DNA of 64,000 nt from Candidatus Haliotispira prima. GTDB lineage: Bacteria > Spirochaetota > Spirochaetia > SP-2023. The stretch spans positions 1,240,001-1,304,000 of the forward strand of contig CP123443.1 in the NCBI GenBank assembly GCA_029867005.1, given 5' to 3'. The position numbers were made by a program, and so were the translations under genes. Shown here piece by piece: positions 46,248 through 56,282 of the stretch (position 1 is the stretch's first letter; each line of letters starts with the position of its first letter). The notes under the pieces were generated by a model. It was not told where the DNA came from, searched no databases, and saw only the letters and a program-made list of their open reading frames with translations.

Positions 46248-49151
46248 ATGCGCATACCTTTAAGCTGGGTTGACCAATTCAGTCCCCTGCCCAAGCTCAG
46301 TGTCGAAGAGATCGGCCGCCGCTTTACGCTCGGCTCCTGCGAGGTTGAAAGTATACTCGCTTGCATCGACCCGGAAACGGCCGAACTCTGGGGCCAGGTA
46401 CAGTTGGCAGAAATTCTGCGCATTGAAAAACACCCTAAGGCCGAAAAACTCTCCATCGTCACCATTGCCGTCACCGACGGTCAAAACAGCGGAATCCGGC
46501 TGGTCTGCGGCGCAGACAATCTCTACCTTGGCATGAAGACCCTGTGGGCACCGGAAGGTACCGAGATGCGTTCCGGCTACTCCGGGCAGAATTTTGTTCT
46601 GCAAAACAAAGAAGTGATGGGTGTATTGTCTCACGGCATGCTGTGCAGTGAGCGCGAACTGGGCCTCAGCGACAATCACGAAGGCATCATTGACCTGAGC
46701 CGATTTTGGGCCGACAACGGGGCAGAAAAGGACCGAACACAAGAAGACCAGAGACAAGAGAACCAGCAGGAGTTTGGTCAAAAGACTAGCCTGGGCATGC
46801 GTTTCGCCGAGATGCTGACCCACTGCCTCCGGCCCGGGCAGGCCCTGCGCCTCAACGGCCGGGAAGTCTCCGGCATCCAATTCATCTTCGATGTCGATAA
46901 CAAATCCCTTACTCACCGCCCGGATATGTGGGGCGTTTACGGCATTGCCCGCGAGTTCGGTACCGTGTTTCCCCACTATGACTCTCCGACCGACTCTCCG
47001 AACCAACCGGGAAAGCTGATTCCCTATGGCCCCAGCCCTTTTCGCTGTGCCTATGACGAAAAATGGCAAAGCACACAAAAGATGCGGGCCGGCACCGACA
47101 GCGAATCGCCAATTACTTTGCAAATTGAAACCGACAGCAACTGCCAATCCTATTGTGCCTTGGCCTTGGATAACATACAGATCAAAGAGAGCCCCGAATG
47201 GTTGCAGCAACGTCTCCGTTTAGCCGGGGTCAACGTTATTAACAGCATCGTAGATGTCTCCAACTATGTGATGCTGGAATTGGGTATGCCCAACCACATC
47301 TTTGACCGCGACAAACTTCGTGGAGATAAAATCCGAGTCTACAGGCTCAAAGAAAACCGGAGTTTCCAAACTCTGGACGAACAGCAACGCCAACTGCAAA
47401 CCGGCGATACCGTAGTGGCCGATCAGGAAGGCCCGCAGGTCATTGCCGGGATTATGGGCGGCAAGAACAGCAGCGTCAGCGAAGACACTCGGCGCATCCT
47501 GTTAGAATGTGCGGTCTGGGGCTCACACGACATCCACAAAACATCTGTTCGCCTGGGGTTGCGTACCGATTCTTCGCTGCGCTATGAAAAGTCCCTCGAC
47601 CCGTATTCGATTGAATGCAGCCTGTGGCGGCTGTGCCAGCTAATCTGCGAAATCCACCCGGAAGCCCGCCTCTGCGGCGGGCTCCAAAGCCACTACAAAA
47701 CCACAGCCGATAATGTCAATGGCGACAAAACACCCCAATGCCGGGAAATAGAGACATCGGCCGCCCAAATTACCCGGGTGCTGGGCTACCCACTCGACAG
47801 CGAAGCCGGTGAACGGCTTATTTGCCGAATTTTGGCCAACCTGGGTTTTGCCACGGAAACTTTCGTGGACCGGGATATGAATCGGGATATGGACCGGAAG
47901 CTGCGTAAAATCCGTGTCCGAGTGCCGAGCTACCGCAGCGGCAAAGACATTAGTCTGGAAGAAGACTTGATTGAAGAGGTCGGTCGGATCATGGGTTTCG
48001 ATAATATCATCCCTCAGGCACCACTGACCGAAATCCGCCCGACTTCTTTGAACCGAAGCCGACAACTGGCCCGGGAAATCCGCAACTTTCTTGTCCTCAA
48101 CGGCTGCGCTCAGGAAATCCTCAGTTACCCGCTGGTCGGTGCCAAACTGCTGGAACAGACCCATTGGTATAGCCAAGAAGGCGGGCAGATTGGCGAAGAA
48201 CTATGTCTGGCCAACCCCCTCAACCCGGAGCAGGACCGCATGCGTCCCGGTCTGATCCCCTCCCATTTAGAATTGGTGGCCCGCAACGCTCACAATAACC
48301 GTCTGCGCCGGTTCTGCATCTTTGAGCTGGGACGCAGTTACCAGAGCCCTGCGAGCGTGCAAGCCTTGCAACCACAGGAGCAACAGCACCTGCTCATCAG
48401 CAGCTATAGTGAAAAAGGCAACCCACTCTTGGAACTGCGCAATCTCTGCGAACGCCTGTTGGGCTTTTTGGGCCTGTATACGGAAAACGCCGCAACTGAT
48501 AACTCACCCGACAGCGGTTGGCAAAATAATTGGACCGACTGGCCGAGCTTCTTACCCACCGGCTGGGACGGCGTTCACCCACACGAACGCTCGGTCTGGC
48601 GCAGCCAAATGCAAAGTGAAATGTCTGCCCAGACAAAACAAGGCAGCGTACGCTACCCGATGCTGACACATGCCTGGCTTTTCAGCGTCCACCCCGCCCT
48701 GCTGCACGAGTTTAAGCTCAAAGGCAAACTTGCCTTGGCCTGTATCCCTTTGGGGCCTGTGACCCTGCCCGGAGACGAGCGACCGGCCCCCAAGAAATCT
48801 CCCGTACAGTTCCTTCCCCTGCAACGCTTCCCGACTGTCGAATTTGACTGCACCGTAGTGCTGCCGCCACGGGTTTTGGCTGCCGAGGCATTAGAGGCAC
48901 TGCACAACTATGTCCGCCGATCTGCCGACAATGCAGAGTATGGCCGCATGGCCGATCTGCTGCAAAAAGTGTTGGTACGCTCGGTCTACCCCACATCCAA
49001 ACAGGACGGGAGCCGTTGGCTGACTTTGCAGTGTATCTTTGCCGACCGCAATGCGACTTTACAGAGTGAGGAAATTAAACAACTGGAAGACCAAACCGTT
49101 CAGATCCTCAATCAAGCCGGCTTCCCCTTAAAAATGGAACATGCAGATTAG
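46248..49151 (+). CDS. pheT: Phenylalanyl-tRNA synthetase beta subunit
   Basis: About 967 residues, longer than the usual ~800. Domains in order: B1 and the tRNA-binding EMAP-like fold (HPKAEKLSIVTI, RLVCGADN), B3/B4 editing domain (VNSIVDVSNYVMLELG is characteristic), B5 (FDNIIPQAPLTE follows it), the catalytic-like core, and the C-terminal FDX-ACB anticodon domain starting FPTVEFDCTVV. Extra length comes from inserted polar loops, for example EKDRTQEDQRQENQQ. The ATG at 46248 follows AGGAG; an in-frame ATG 7 codons up is less likely. pheS is not adjacent. Confidence 0.94.
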   Translation: MRIPLSWVDQFSPLPKLSVEEIGRRFTLGSCEVESILACIDPETAELWGQVQLAEILRIEKHPKAEKLSIVTIAVTDGQNSGIRLVCGADNLYLGMKTLWAPEGTEMRSGYSGQNFVLQNKEVMGVLSHGMLCSERELGLSDNHEGIIDLSRFWADNGAEKDRTQEDQRQENQQEFGQKTSLGMRFAEMLTHCLRPGQALRLNGREVSGIQFIFDVDNKSLTHRPDMWGVYGIAREFGTVFPHYDSPTDSPNQPGKLIPYGPSPFRCAYDEKWQSTQKMRAGTDSESPITLQIETDSNCQSYCALALDNIQIKESPEWLQQRLRLAGVNVINSIVDVSNYVMLELGMPNHIFDRDKLRGDKIRVYRLKENRSFQTLDEQQRQLQTGDTVVADQEGPQVIAGIMGGKNSSVSEDTRRILLECAVWGSHDIHKTSVRLGLRTDSSLRYEKSLDPYSIECSLWRLCQLICEIHPEARLCGGLQSHYKTTADNVNGDKTPQCREIETSAAQITRVLGYPLDSEAGERLICRILANLGFATETFVDRDMNRDMDRKLRKIRVRVPSYRSGKDISLEEDLIEEVGRIMGFDNIIPQAPLTEIRPTSLNRSRQLAREIRNFLVLNGCAQEILSYPLVGAKLLEQTHWYSQEGGQIGEELCLANPLNPEQDRMRPGLIPSHLELVARNAHNNRLRRFCIFELGRSYQSPASVQALQPQEQQHLLISSYSEKGNPLLELRNLCERLLGFLGLYTENAATDNSPDSGWQNNWTDWPSFLPTGWDGVHPHERSVWRSQMQSEMSAQTKQGSVRYPMLTHAWLFSVHPALLHEFKLKGKLALACIPLGPVTLPGDERPAPKKSPVQFLPLQRFPTVEFDCTVVLPPRVLAAEALEALHNYVRRSADNAEYGRMADLLQKVLVRSVYPTSKQDGSRWLTLQCIFADRNATLQSEEIKQLEDQTVQILNQAGFPLKMEHAD

Positions 49152-51267
49152 ACAGGCTCCGGAAAGCCGCTTTCGCTGCAAGACAAAGAGACTTGCAGGT
49201 TTTCCCCCGCTGTCCGGCCGAACCGGCGGAATAGATAGGCCCGGGTTCCTTTTTATTTGTAGCTTTTGCCTTTTTCTTGGGTTTCCTGCGTTCCCGGGAT
49301 TTCCCGGACTAACCGGCCCCGCCCCGTTTTCGGGGCTCCTCTATGCCCAGGACACCGACAGTGAAAATGGCAGGGACAGCGGAGATACGCTTTCCCTGCC
49401 GGCACCGAACGACGAACCGATCACGGAATCCGTTGCGGAGTGGGGAGCGGAGAGTGACCCTGAATTAGAAAACTATCTGGAGCGTATCGACACGGCGCAG
49501 CAAATGCGCAACTACAATCTGGCGATAAAACTGTTGACAGAGGCCAGGCAGAGGTTCCCCCAAACAGCTCTGCTCCCCTTTCTCATTGGCGAGCTCTACG
49601 AACAGCAGCATCTGCTGCGCCTGAGCCTGGAATCCTACCGGGAGGCCCGCAGGCTTGAGCCGGAAAACACCCGTTTTATTTACCGTATGGCCAACCTGCA
49701 AGACCGCTTGGGAAAATATGCCGAGGCGGTGGCCAGCTACCGGCTGCTGGAGCGTTACGGCAATTCGACAGAGCGCAACGAGGCCCGACGCAAGAACGGT
49801 TGGCTCCTGTACAAGCTGCATCGCTATCAGGAAGCCGAGGCCAGCATTCTGGCCATTCCCGCCGGAGAGCGCAACAGTTCCATCATGATGACTCTGGCTA
49901 TCATTTATTCTGCTGCCTACAACTATAAAGAATCGAGCAAAGCATACGAGCAGAGTTTGGCTCTGGCCTACCCTCAGTTTCGCAACGGTTATAGCATAGA
50001 CGACAGAGCTGCCGGGCTTGAGCTGCGGGAGAGCACGAATCAACGGGCATTGATCTACTACAATTACGCCTTGCTGGAAGCAGATTTCCGTCATTTTGAC
50101 CAGGCCATGCAACTCAATGAGAAAAGCGTCGCAGACGTTTCATTCCCCTCCAACGAGCTGTTGCGCGGTGAGTTATATTTGCGGCAGCATCAGTTTTATA
50201 AGGCCAAAGACTCTTTTCTCCGGTCCCAGCGTCTGGAGGAGCAGAGTGCCCGGCCCAGCCCTCTGGCCCTGCTGGATTTGATTCAACTGTCTGTCAACCG
50301 GGGCAAGCCGCAGGAAGGCATGATTTTCCTGCGGGAATTAGATTTGCGTTTTCGCAAGCAAACCGAGTGGATGACTTCGTATGGCATCGATCCGGTAAAT
50401 TTTGAACTGGAATTGATGGAATTGCGCGAGGCTCTCTACAAAGGCTTGCTCCAAGAGCAAACATGGCTGCTGCCGCTGAGCGGCAGCGAAAGCCTGCGCC
50501 GCTATGGGAACATAGTCAAATATCGGTGGTTATACTGGTATTCTTCTATACGCAAAAAACTGCTTTCCCACGAAGTGGGAAAAGAACATTACCGGCAGGG
50601 AAATAGTCTGGATTCCAATCAGAAGCTTTACGGTGCCAGCGATGAGGGCTCACGCGTTCGCCGCCGGTTTTTCCGCCGGCTCAAAAAAGAGCATCTGGCT
50701 TTGGTCCCCAATTCCGAGGGCGTGTTGCTGTTGGAAGAGGCTATTATAGAACGCAGCGCGCCGAAGATGGAGCAGAGCCTAAAGCTACTCGATGCGAAGT
50801 GGGATGCCGAAAACCGGGAAAAAGCCTACATCGAATTGAGCAAACTGCGGCCTACATCTCAACAACGCTATCAGGATTTGATGCAGGCCTACCATTCCAA
50901 CCCCGCATCCCTGAAAAATCACAATATTCGCCTGCCCATGGAAATACAGATAAGTGGCAGTGCCGCTTATCGCCCGGACCAGCGGCGTGCAGAACGCCGC
51001 TTGCGCGGCTATTTGGGCCGCAGTGGTGCCGAACTTGTTCGGGCCCCGGGCTCTGTACTGCGCCTGCAAATCCAGTGGAGCAACGAACAAGTCAAAGCCT
51101 ATCTGCTTTCGGAAAAAGGGACTGTATTGAGCAGCATTGACAGTACCAAGCTGGAGAGCATAATGGAAAAACGCAAGTCTGGTTCGCTGTCTTCCCGGCA
51201 GGAGCGGTTTCTGTTGAAACAATTTAGCCGGGATTTTATGCAACTGGTCTTCACGCCTAAACAGTAA
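49141..51267 (+). CDS. Exported TPR-repeat protein
   Basis: A 708-residue protein with an N-terminal hydrophobic segment (FLFICSFCLFLGFPAF) and cleavage near LLYAQD. An acidic linker is followed by tetratricopeptide-like repeats (NYNLAIKLLTEARQRFPQTA, LRLSLESYREARRLEPEN, KYAEAVASYRLLERYG, YKESSKAYEQSLAL). The C-terminal ~200 residues are basic and of unknown fold. It probably acts in the periplasm as an assembly scaffold. The ATG overlaps the pheT end by 11 bp, so it is co-translated with pheT despite the unrelated function. Confidence 0.8.
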   Translation: MQIRQAPESRFRCKTKRLAGFPPLSGRTGGIDRPGFLFICSFCLFLGFPAFPGFPGLTGPAPFSGLLYAQDTDSENGRDSGDTLSLPAPNDEPITESVAEWGAESDPELENYLERIDTAQQMRNYNLAIKLLTEARQRFPQTALLPFLIGELYEQQHLLRLSLESYREARRLEPENTRFIYRMANLQDRLGKYAEAVASYRLLERYGNSTERNEARRKNGWLLYKLHRYQEAEASILAIPAGERNSSIMMTLAIIYSAAYNYKESSKAYEQSLALAYPQFRNGYSIDDRAAGLELRESTNQRALIYYNYALLEADFRHFDQAMQLNEKSVADVSFPSNELLRGELYLRQHQFYKAKDSFLRSQRLEEQSARPSPLALLDLIQLSVNRGKPQEGMIFLRELDLRFRKQTEWMTSYGIDPVNFELELMELREALYKGLLQEQTWLLPLSGSESLRRYGNIVKYRWLYWYSSIRKKLLSHEVGKEHYRQGNSLDSNQKLYGASDEGSRVRRRFFRRLKKEHLALVPNSEGVLLLEEAIIERSAPKMEQSLKLLDAKWDAENREKAYIELSKLRPTSQQRYQDLMQAYHSNPASLKNHNIRLPMEIQISGSAAYRPDQRRAERRLRGYLGRSGAELVRAPGSVLRLQIQWSNEQVKAYLLSEKGTVLSSIDSTKLESIMEKRKSGSLSSRQERFLLKQFSRDFMQLVFTPKQ

Positions 51268-51427
51268 TCGGCATATTTGCCAATGCAAGAGCTCCGTACA
51301 AGGGTTCGGTACAAGAATTTCAGTGTGAGGCTTGATACGCGGGCTCGGTAGAAAATGCCCCAAAGTATCCCCAAAATACGAAAGGTGCCTTTTACCGGGC
51401 GGAAGAGTAGCAATAAAGGTAACAATA

Positions 51428-52714
51428 GTGAAACTACCTACTGTTTTCTCATCTTTACAACGCAAGCTCGGGCTCAGCAGCCATCGCCGTTCGGACTCCG
51501 GCTCCGGACTTTTCAGTGGCAAGAAAACCAAGCAGGCCGATCTCCAAAAAGCCGAATTGCAACGCAAATTACAGCAGAGAGAGCAAGAACACGAGTACTG
51601 GCTGCAAATGCGGCGGGAACAGTCCAAGTTACTGAGTCGCCTCAGCCTCAACAATTCTTTGCTGGCCTTTATCGTCATCATCATCTGTCTGGGCATTCTG
51701 AAGATAACCGCCAGCTTCAGCATACCGATGGTACTGGGCCTCTTTCTGTTTATGATGCTGTTCCCTCACGTGGAACGGCTGCACAATCAATGGTCCGTCC
51801 CCTACGGCCTCAGTTGTGTCATCGTTCTGGCACTGTTCTACCTTGTGTCCTCTCTGCTGCTGTTGTTGATTTCCATGGCCAGTTTTACTTCCCTGGCGGA
51901 AAATTTGCCCGCCTATCAAGCCAAGTGGAAAACCCTGTCCGAGATGATCTCCCAACAAATTGATCAATACGGTATCGACCTTTCCCGCCTTATTGATCCG
52001 AACTTGATTGGCAAGAGCCTCGGCTCGATCGGCAGTTTGCTGGGCACCGTTTCCGAAGGACTTTCCGGGCTCTTTTCCTCTTCGTTTATCATATTTTTGG
52101 TACTGCTGTTCCTGCTGTTGGAAGGCAAATCATTCTTTCATACGATAGAACGCTGCTTTGAACCGGAAAAGAGCCGGTCTCTCATTGATATCTACCGGAG
52201 TTCCGTACAGCAAATTGGCTTTTATTTGTTGCTGAAAACGATGATCAGTCTGCTGACCGGTGCTGTTATAGGTGTCGGGCTGTGGTTGCTGGGTGTGGAT
52301 TTCCCGATGGTCTGGGGTATTTTGGCTTTTGCTTTAAACTTCATTCCCAGTATTGGTTCGATTTTTCATACCGGGCTGGTCACCCTGTTTTCCCTACTCC
52401 AATTCAGCGATAATTTGCCCTTTGTCTTGCTTGTATTGCTGTTTCTCCTGGCCATTCAGTTTGTGATCGGCAATTATCTGGAGCCAATGGTACAGGGCAA
52501 CCGCCTGCGTCTGAGTCCGGTATTTATTTTACTTTCTTTGTATGTCTGGGGTTACATCTGGGGCATTACCGGTATGCTCTTGTCTGTCCCCATCCTTTCG
52601 GTTGTGAAGACCATTTGCCAAAATGTGCCTTGGCTCCACACCTTCGCCTACATTCTGGAAAATACCGGCTATCGAAATGTCCAGAAGACGGACAAAAACG
52701 GACAAAGACCGTAG
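51428..52714 (+). CDS. AI-2E/PerM-family membrane permease
   Basis: A ~428-residue protein with about eight membrane helices, an N-terminal cytoplasmic coiled-coil (AELQRKLQQREQEHEYWL), the large periplasmic loop (NLPAYQAKWKTLSEMI) and the family segments NFIPSIGSIF and GNYLEPMVQGNRLRLSP. Members were first described as AI-2 exporters, but many have other or unknown substrates. The start is set at a GTG with AAAGGT upstream; the frame is open 32 codons further. Confidence 0.85.
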   Translation: MKLPTVFSSLQRKLGLSSHRRSDSGSGLFSGKKTKQADLQKAELQRKLQQREQEHEYWLQMRREQSKLLSRLSLNNSLLAFIVIIICLGILKITASFSIPMVLGLFLFMMLFPHVERLHNQWSVPYGLSCVIVLALFYLVSSLLLLLISMASFTSLAENLPAYQAKWKTLSEMISQQIDQYGIDLSRLIDPNLIGKSLGSIGSLLGTVSEGLSGLFSSSFIIFLVLLFLLLEGKSFFHTIERCFEPEKSRSLIDIYRSSVQQIGFYLLLKTMISLLTGAVIGVGLWLLGVDFPMVWGILAFALNFIPSIGSIFHTGLVTLFSLLQFSDNLPFVLLVLLFLLAIQFVIGNYLEPMVQGNRLRLSPVFILLSLYVWGYIWGITGMLLSVPILSVVKTICQNVPWLHTFAYILENTGYRNVQKTDKNGQRP

Positions 52715-52730
52715 GAGCCGGGCCACAAAT

Positions 52731-53279
52731 ATGTTTTCTATAATTTCTGTGTTTTCCATACTATCCGGGCTTTTTCCGGCATTTTCACCGCCGAGCCGCT
52801 TGCGGCCGGCACTATTCCCTCTGCTACTGCTGCTGTTTTGGGCCTGTGGCGGACCGAGGCCAAAAGCGCAGAGTCTGCCTTCGCTGCCTTTGACGGTGGG
52901 TGATCAGACTGTCGAAACGGAATTGGCCCTGAGCCAGGCGGAACAAGCCAAGGGTCTGATGTATCGCAAGTCCATGGGCGAGATGCACGGCATGTTGTTC
53001 AGTTTTCCGCGTGACCGGGTGCTGCGTTTCTACATGAAAAATACGCTGATACCGCTGAGCATCGCCTATTTGGACAAAAAAGGCGTGATCAGAGAAATCT
53101 ACGATATGCATCCACTGGATGAGAGCACGGTTCCTTCCCGGTGGCCAATGCGCTTTGCCTTGGAAATGAACCAGGGTTGGTTTCAACGACACAAAGTCCG
53201 GGTGGGCCAACGCGTGACGCTGGCCGATGGCAGTGCCTTACAACACCGTGCCTTACAGCAGGCTATGGCAGCGGAATAG
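52731..53279 (+). CDS. DUF192-family lipoprotein
   Basis: About 182 residues. The signal peptide ends in a lipobox (LLFWAC). The DUF192 domain has LSQAEQAKGLMYRKSMGEM, GMLFSFPRDR, FYMKNTLIPLSIAYL and ALEMNQGWFQRHKVRVG. The family's function is unknown; it is often exported. It follows the permease gene by 16 bp and may be in its operon. Confidence 0.85.
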   Translation: MFSIISVFSILSGLFPAFSPPSRLRPALFPLLLLLFWACGGPRPKAQSLPSLPLTVGDQTVETELALSQAEQAKGLMYRKSMGEMHGMLFSFPRDRVLRFYMKNTLIPLSIAYLDKKGVIREIYDMHPLDESTVPSRWPMRFALEMNQGWFQRHKVRVGQRVTLADGSALQHRALQQAMAAE

Positions 53280-53380
53280 ACACTGACACCCCGGGATCGT
53301 TAAGGCCATACAGGAAATCAGAAGAAAGGCGGCTCAACCTCTCTTTAGGAAGTGGGTGAATGCCGGTTCCCTTAAACTAC

Positions 53381-54337
53381 TCATTTGGTAATTAATTGTA
53401 CATTTTGTATCTTCTGTGTACCGGCATACTCTGCCGTATTGAGTTGATGCACAAATTCTAAGATGAGATTACCAGTAGAATTAAAAGCATTTTCGGCTGC
53501 CGGATCAGAAGTCGGTATTGCAATCATACAACTCAAGTAGGCATCAAAATTAACGGACTTCGTTTGACCTGTTTCTAAACAAACTGTGGTACTGTTCAGA
53601 GCATCACCATCGGTAATTAAAGGTGAATTAGCATTTCTCCAATAAGTAAATACTGTCCGGAATGAAGTACTCTCAAAAGCCTTAACTTGAAATACATAAA
53701 TTTCCGTTTCTTCTGCTGATTTAATAACGGAGGGTTCTGCCAATATCGGAATTACGGCCCTCATTGGAAGTATCAAATACTCTTCCTTTTTTACTTCCAT
53801 CTTCTTCGGGGAGCTCTCTTCTGTCCTTGTTCTTGGTGTGGAAACAATACTTCTGTCAGCAGCCGCTCTCATATCTCCATTGGAGGGGAAATATTGATCC
53901 CGGGAATGAATGCCTATATTGTTGGCCCCTTGCCTTCTTTCTACAGTGGACAAGGTTGTAAACTTGGCAGTTGTGAAAGACTTTTGTGATTTCAATTCTC
54001 TGCCCCGGTAAATATTGAGGTAATACGTCGTGTTTTCTTTCATAAAGTGTTCGGCTGTAAGTGTTTTTAGGTCTTCCGGTATGGTATTCAAATGGGCCAT
54101 AAAGACTTCTCTGCTTATACCTTTTGTCAGGGTACGCTTGATATAACCTTTACCTAATTGGGCAGGAAGTGTGGTGGTTATAGCCGCAGAAATTCCAAAG
54201 GTAAGCTCCACTTCACCCTCTAATTCGCTGGTTATGGAGAAAGTGAGTTCATTGGGGCCTACGTAAGGGAAGGAAAGCATATATTCAGATGCCGCCGGAG
54301 TACTGTCCGAGAGTGGGGCACAGCTAAGCAGACTCAC
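53381..54337 (-). CDS. Phase-variable-type lipoprotein, cluster 2 copy D
   Basis: A lipoprotein with lipobox SLLSC (Cys codon ending at 54322). The frame is open upstream through a complete signal peptide (FLSHLLPFLFLFFIGVSLLSC) and ENKPLF into the heptad array, but has no start codon before the GTG five codons from the Cys. The mature protein, ~310 residues, has a conserved N half (NELTFSITSELEGEVE, QLGKGYIKRTLTKG, ENTTYYLNIYRGRE, RRQGANNIGIHSRDQYFPSNG) and a more variable C half ending NVQLITK. Function unknown; a surface role is inferred from lipidation and variation. Confidence 0.76.
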   Translation of the reverse strand: MSLLSCAPLSDSTPAASEYMLSFPYVGPNELTFSITSELEGEVELTFGISAAITTTLPAQLGKGYIKRTLTKGISREVFMAHLNTIPEDLKTLTAEHFMKENTTYYLNIYRGRELKSQKSFTTAKFTTLSTVERRQGANNIGIHSRDQYFPSNGDMRAAADRSIVSTPRTRTEESSPKKMEVKKEEYLILPMRAVIPILAEPSVIKSAEETEIYVFQVKAFESTSFRTVFTYWRNANSPLITDGDALNSTTVCLETGQTKSVNFDAYLSCMIAIPTSDPAAENAFNSTGNLILEFVHQLNTAEYAGTQKIQNVQLITK

Positions 54338-54432
54338 ACCGATAAAAAACAGAAAAAGGAAGGGTAAAAGATGAGAGAGAAATGAAAAAGGGTTAGGACG
54401 GTTTGCAGATGGCTGAAATAACGGCTTGTTTT

Positions 54433-54525
54433 CTAAAGTGGTGTGATATTGGATATTGGATATTGGATATTGGATATTATACTGTTTTTACCAATATCAG
54501 TCAATATTAGGTCTCGTTTTTTCAT
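54433..54525 (-). CDS. Leader ORF of lipoprotein copy D
   Basis: 30 codons, MKKRDLILTDIGKNS then repeat-encoded residues, with GAGGAG upstream of the ATG. Stops at TAG just after the array. Gain of one heptad or loss of two would place it in frame with the copy D lipoprotein. Confidence 0.6.
   Translation of the reverse strand: MKKRDLILTDIGKNSIISNIQYPISNITPL
54445..54478 (-). repeat. Heptanucleotide array, copy D
   Basis: Four exact AATATCC units (minus strand) plus a fifth ending in A. Confidence 0.96.
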
Positions 54526-54578
54526 GGGGGTGCTCCTCTGAGAAAATGGGTAAATGGGCAAAGTGCGTTTGCGGGTTT

Positions 54579-54607
54579 ATTGTATATTCGTTTAGGGGTT
54601 TTGGCAA
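54579..54607 (-). promoter_or_regulatory. Cassette promoter, copy D
   Basis: Minus strand TTGCCA (54602-54607), 17 bp, TACAAT (54579-54584). Confidence 0.75.
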
Positions 54608-54660
54608 GGGATAGCCAGGTGAGCCTGTCCAACCTTGGCAAGGAGGCCTTAGACGGGATT

Positions 54661-54770
54661 CGAGAACCACCCCCCAAAGGAGAGGCATTGGCTACCCCTG
54701 CGCCTCCAAGGAAGGGGGAGTTACGACTGTGGGGATTATTTTGAGTCCATTAGACCAGGGGGAAAGCCTG
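54661..54770. repeat. Dispersed GC-rich intergenic element, copy 1
   Basis: A GC-rich block with CCTCC/GGAGG-type inverted segments, then TGTGGGGATTATTTTGAGTC and CATTAGACCAGGGGG. Related blocks precede the other cluster 2 genes. Confidence 0.7.
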
Positions 54771-54808
54771 TCGGTAGGAGAGCCTGTCCAACCTCTCTTA
54801 AACCAAGC

Positions 54809-54850
54809 ATTTGTTCAGTGCCGGCCTAAAACCTCCGGCACTGAACAAAT
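54809..54850 (-). terminator. Hairpin after lipoprotein copy E
   Basis: Perfect 16-bp stem (ATTTGTTCAGTGCCGG and complement), 10-nt loop, 6 bp after the stop. No clear T tract. Confidence 0.6.
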
Positions 54851-54855
54851 GTCTG

Positions 54856-55680
54856 TTACTTGGTAATTAACTGTATGTTTTTTATTGTCTCTGTACCGAT
54901 GTATTTTCCGGCATTGAGTTGATTCGTAAGTTCTAAGGCAAAATTACCTGTAGAATCAAAATTATTTTCCGCTGCCGGATCAGAAGTCGGAATAGTGATA
55001 ATACAACTCAGGTAGGCATCAAAATTAACAGACTTCGTTTTAGTTGTTTCCAAACAAATTATTCTACTGTTCACAGCATCACCATCGGCAGCTACAAGTG
55101 TATTAGTATTAAGATGAGTATATACCGATTCAAATGAAACTCCATTAAAAGCTTTAACTTGAAATAAAAAAATCGCTACTTCTTCTGTTGAGGTAATCGG
55201 TGAGGGTTCTGCCAATATCGGAATTACAGCCCTCATTGGAAGTATCAGATATTCTTCCTTTTTCACTTCTATCTTCTTCGGGGAGCTCTCTTCTGTGCTT
55301 GTTTTTGGTGTAGAAACACTACCTCTGTTAATAGCTATCACGTTCCCATTGGAGGGAAAATATTGATCCCGGGAATGAATGCCGACATTGTTCGCTCCCT
55401 GCCTTCTTTCTAAAGTGGACAATGTTGTAAACTTGGCGGTTGTGAAAGATTTTTGTGATACGGATTCTCTGCCCCGGTAAATATTGAGGTAATACGTCGT
55501 GTTTTCTTTCATAAAGTGTTCGGCTGTAAGTGTCTTCAGGTCATCCGGTATGGTATTCAAATGAGCCATAAAGACTTCTCTGCTTACACCTTTTGTCAGG
55601 GTACGCTTGATATAACCTTTACCCAATTGGGCGGGAAGCGTGCCGGTGCCGGAAGCAGAAATCCCACAGGTAAACTCCAC
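54856..55680 (-). CDS. Phase-variable-type lipoprotein, cluster 2 copy E
   Basis: Paralogue of copy D. The listed start is only the first GTG; the frame continues upstream through NELTFSITSELEGEVEF, the lipobox LLLAC (a lipoprotein Cys codon ending at 55794) and a hydrophobic core, to the heptad array at 55917, with no start codon in between. The real protein is therefore ~310 residues after the Cys and most likely begins at the cassette ATG 55997. The C half differs from D in several patches (NGVSFESVYTHLNTNTLVAADG). Confidence 0.75.
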   Translation of the reverse strand: MEFTCGISASGTGTLPAQLGKGYIKRTLTKGVSREVFMAHLNTIPDDLKTLTAEHFMKENTTYYLNIYRGRESVSQKSFTTAKFTTLSTLERRQGANNVGIHSRDQYFPSNGNVIAINRGSVSTPKTSTEESSPKKIEVKKEEYLILPMRAVIPILAEPSPITSTEEVAIFLFQVKAFNGVSFESVYTHLNTNTLVAADGDAVNSRIICLETTKTKSVNFDAYLSCIITIPTSDPAAENNFDSTGNFALELTNQLNAGKYIGTETIKNIQLITK

Positions 55681-55904
55681 CTCTCCCTCTAATTCACTGG
55701 TTATGGAGAAAGTGAGTTCATTGGGCCCTATGTAAGGAAAGAAGATCGTATACTTGGCTGCCGGCTGGTCCTTACTGTCGGATAGCGGGGCACAGGCGAG
55801 CAGAAACAGACCGAGAACGGACAGAAAAAGGAAAGGTAAAAGACGAAAGAAAAAGGAAAAAGGTTTAAGACGGCTTGCAGGGGATGTAAATAACTGCTTG
55901 TTTT

Positions 55905-55997
55905 CTAAAGTAGTGTGATATTGGATATTGGATATTGGATATTGGATATTATACTGTTTTTACCAATATCAGTCAATATTAGGTCTCGTTTTTTCAT
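55905..55997 (-). CDS. Leader ORF of lipoprotein copy E
   Basis: 30 codons as in copy D, with ATG at 55997 after GAGGAGC, stopped by TAG after the array. One heptad more or two fewer would join it to copy E. Confidence 0.6.
   Translation of the reverse strand: MKKRDLILTDIGKNSIISNIQYPISNITLL
55917..55950 (-). repeat. Heptanucleotide array, copy E
   Basis: Four exact units plus a degenerate fifth. Confidence 0.96.
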
Positions 55998-56049
55998 GGG
56001 GATGCTCCTCTGAGAAGATAGAAAAATGGGCAAAGTGCCTTCGCGGACT

Positions 56050-56078
56050 TATTGTATATTCGTCCGGGGGTTTTGGCA
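56050..56078 (-). promoter_or_regulatory. Cassette promoter, copy E
   Basis: TTGCCA (56073-56078), 17 bp, TACAAT (56050-56055) on the minus strand. Confidence 0.75.
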
Positions 56079-56130
56079 AGGGGCAGATAGGTGAGCCTGT
56101 CGAACCGTGGCAAGGGGGCCTTAGACGGGG

Positions 56131-56260
56131 TTCGAGTGCAACCACCCTTGCTCCTCCCTTGGAGGGGAATTGACCACCCCTGCCCCTCCAAAGGAGGGGA
56201 ATTACAACAGTTGGGGATTATGGGGGGCCATTAGACCGGGGGGGCTGGGTGAGCCTGTCG
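56131..56260. repeat. Dispersed GC-rich intergenic element, copy 2
   Basis: Contains CCTCCAAAGGAGGGGAATTA and TTGGGGATTAT followed by CCATTAGACC and a G run, as in copies 1, 3 and 4. Confidence 0.75.
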
Positions 56261-56282
56261 AATCTCTCTTAAACCAGGCAAC

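Noticed and set aside
46260..47210. 316-codon ORF opposite pheT
   Set aside because: Antisense shadow in a GC-rich gene; pheT motifs on the other strand are unambiguous.
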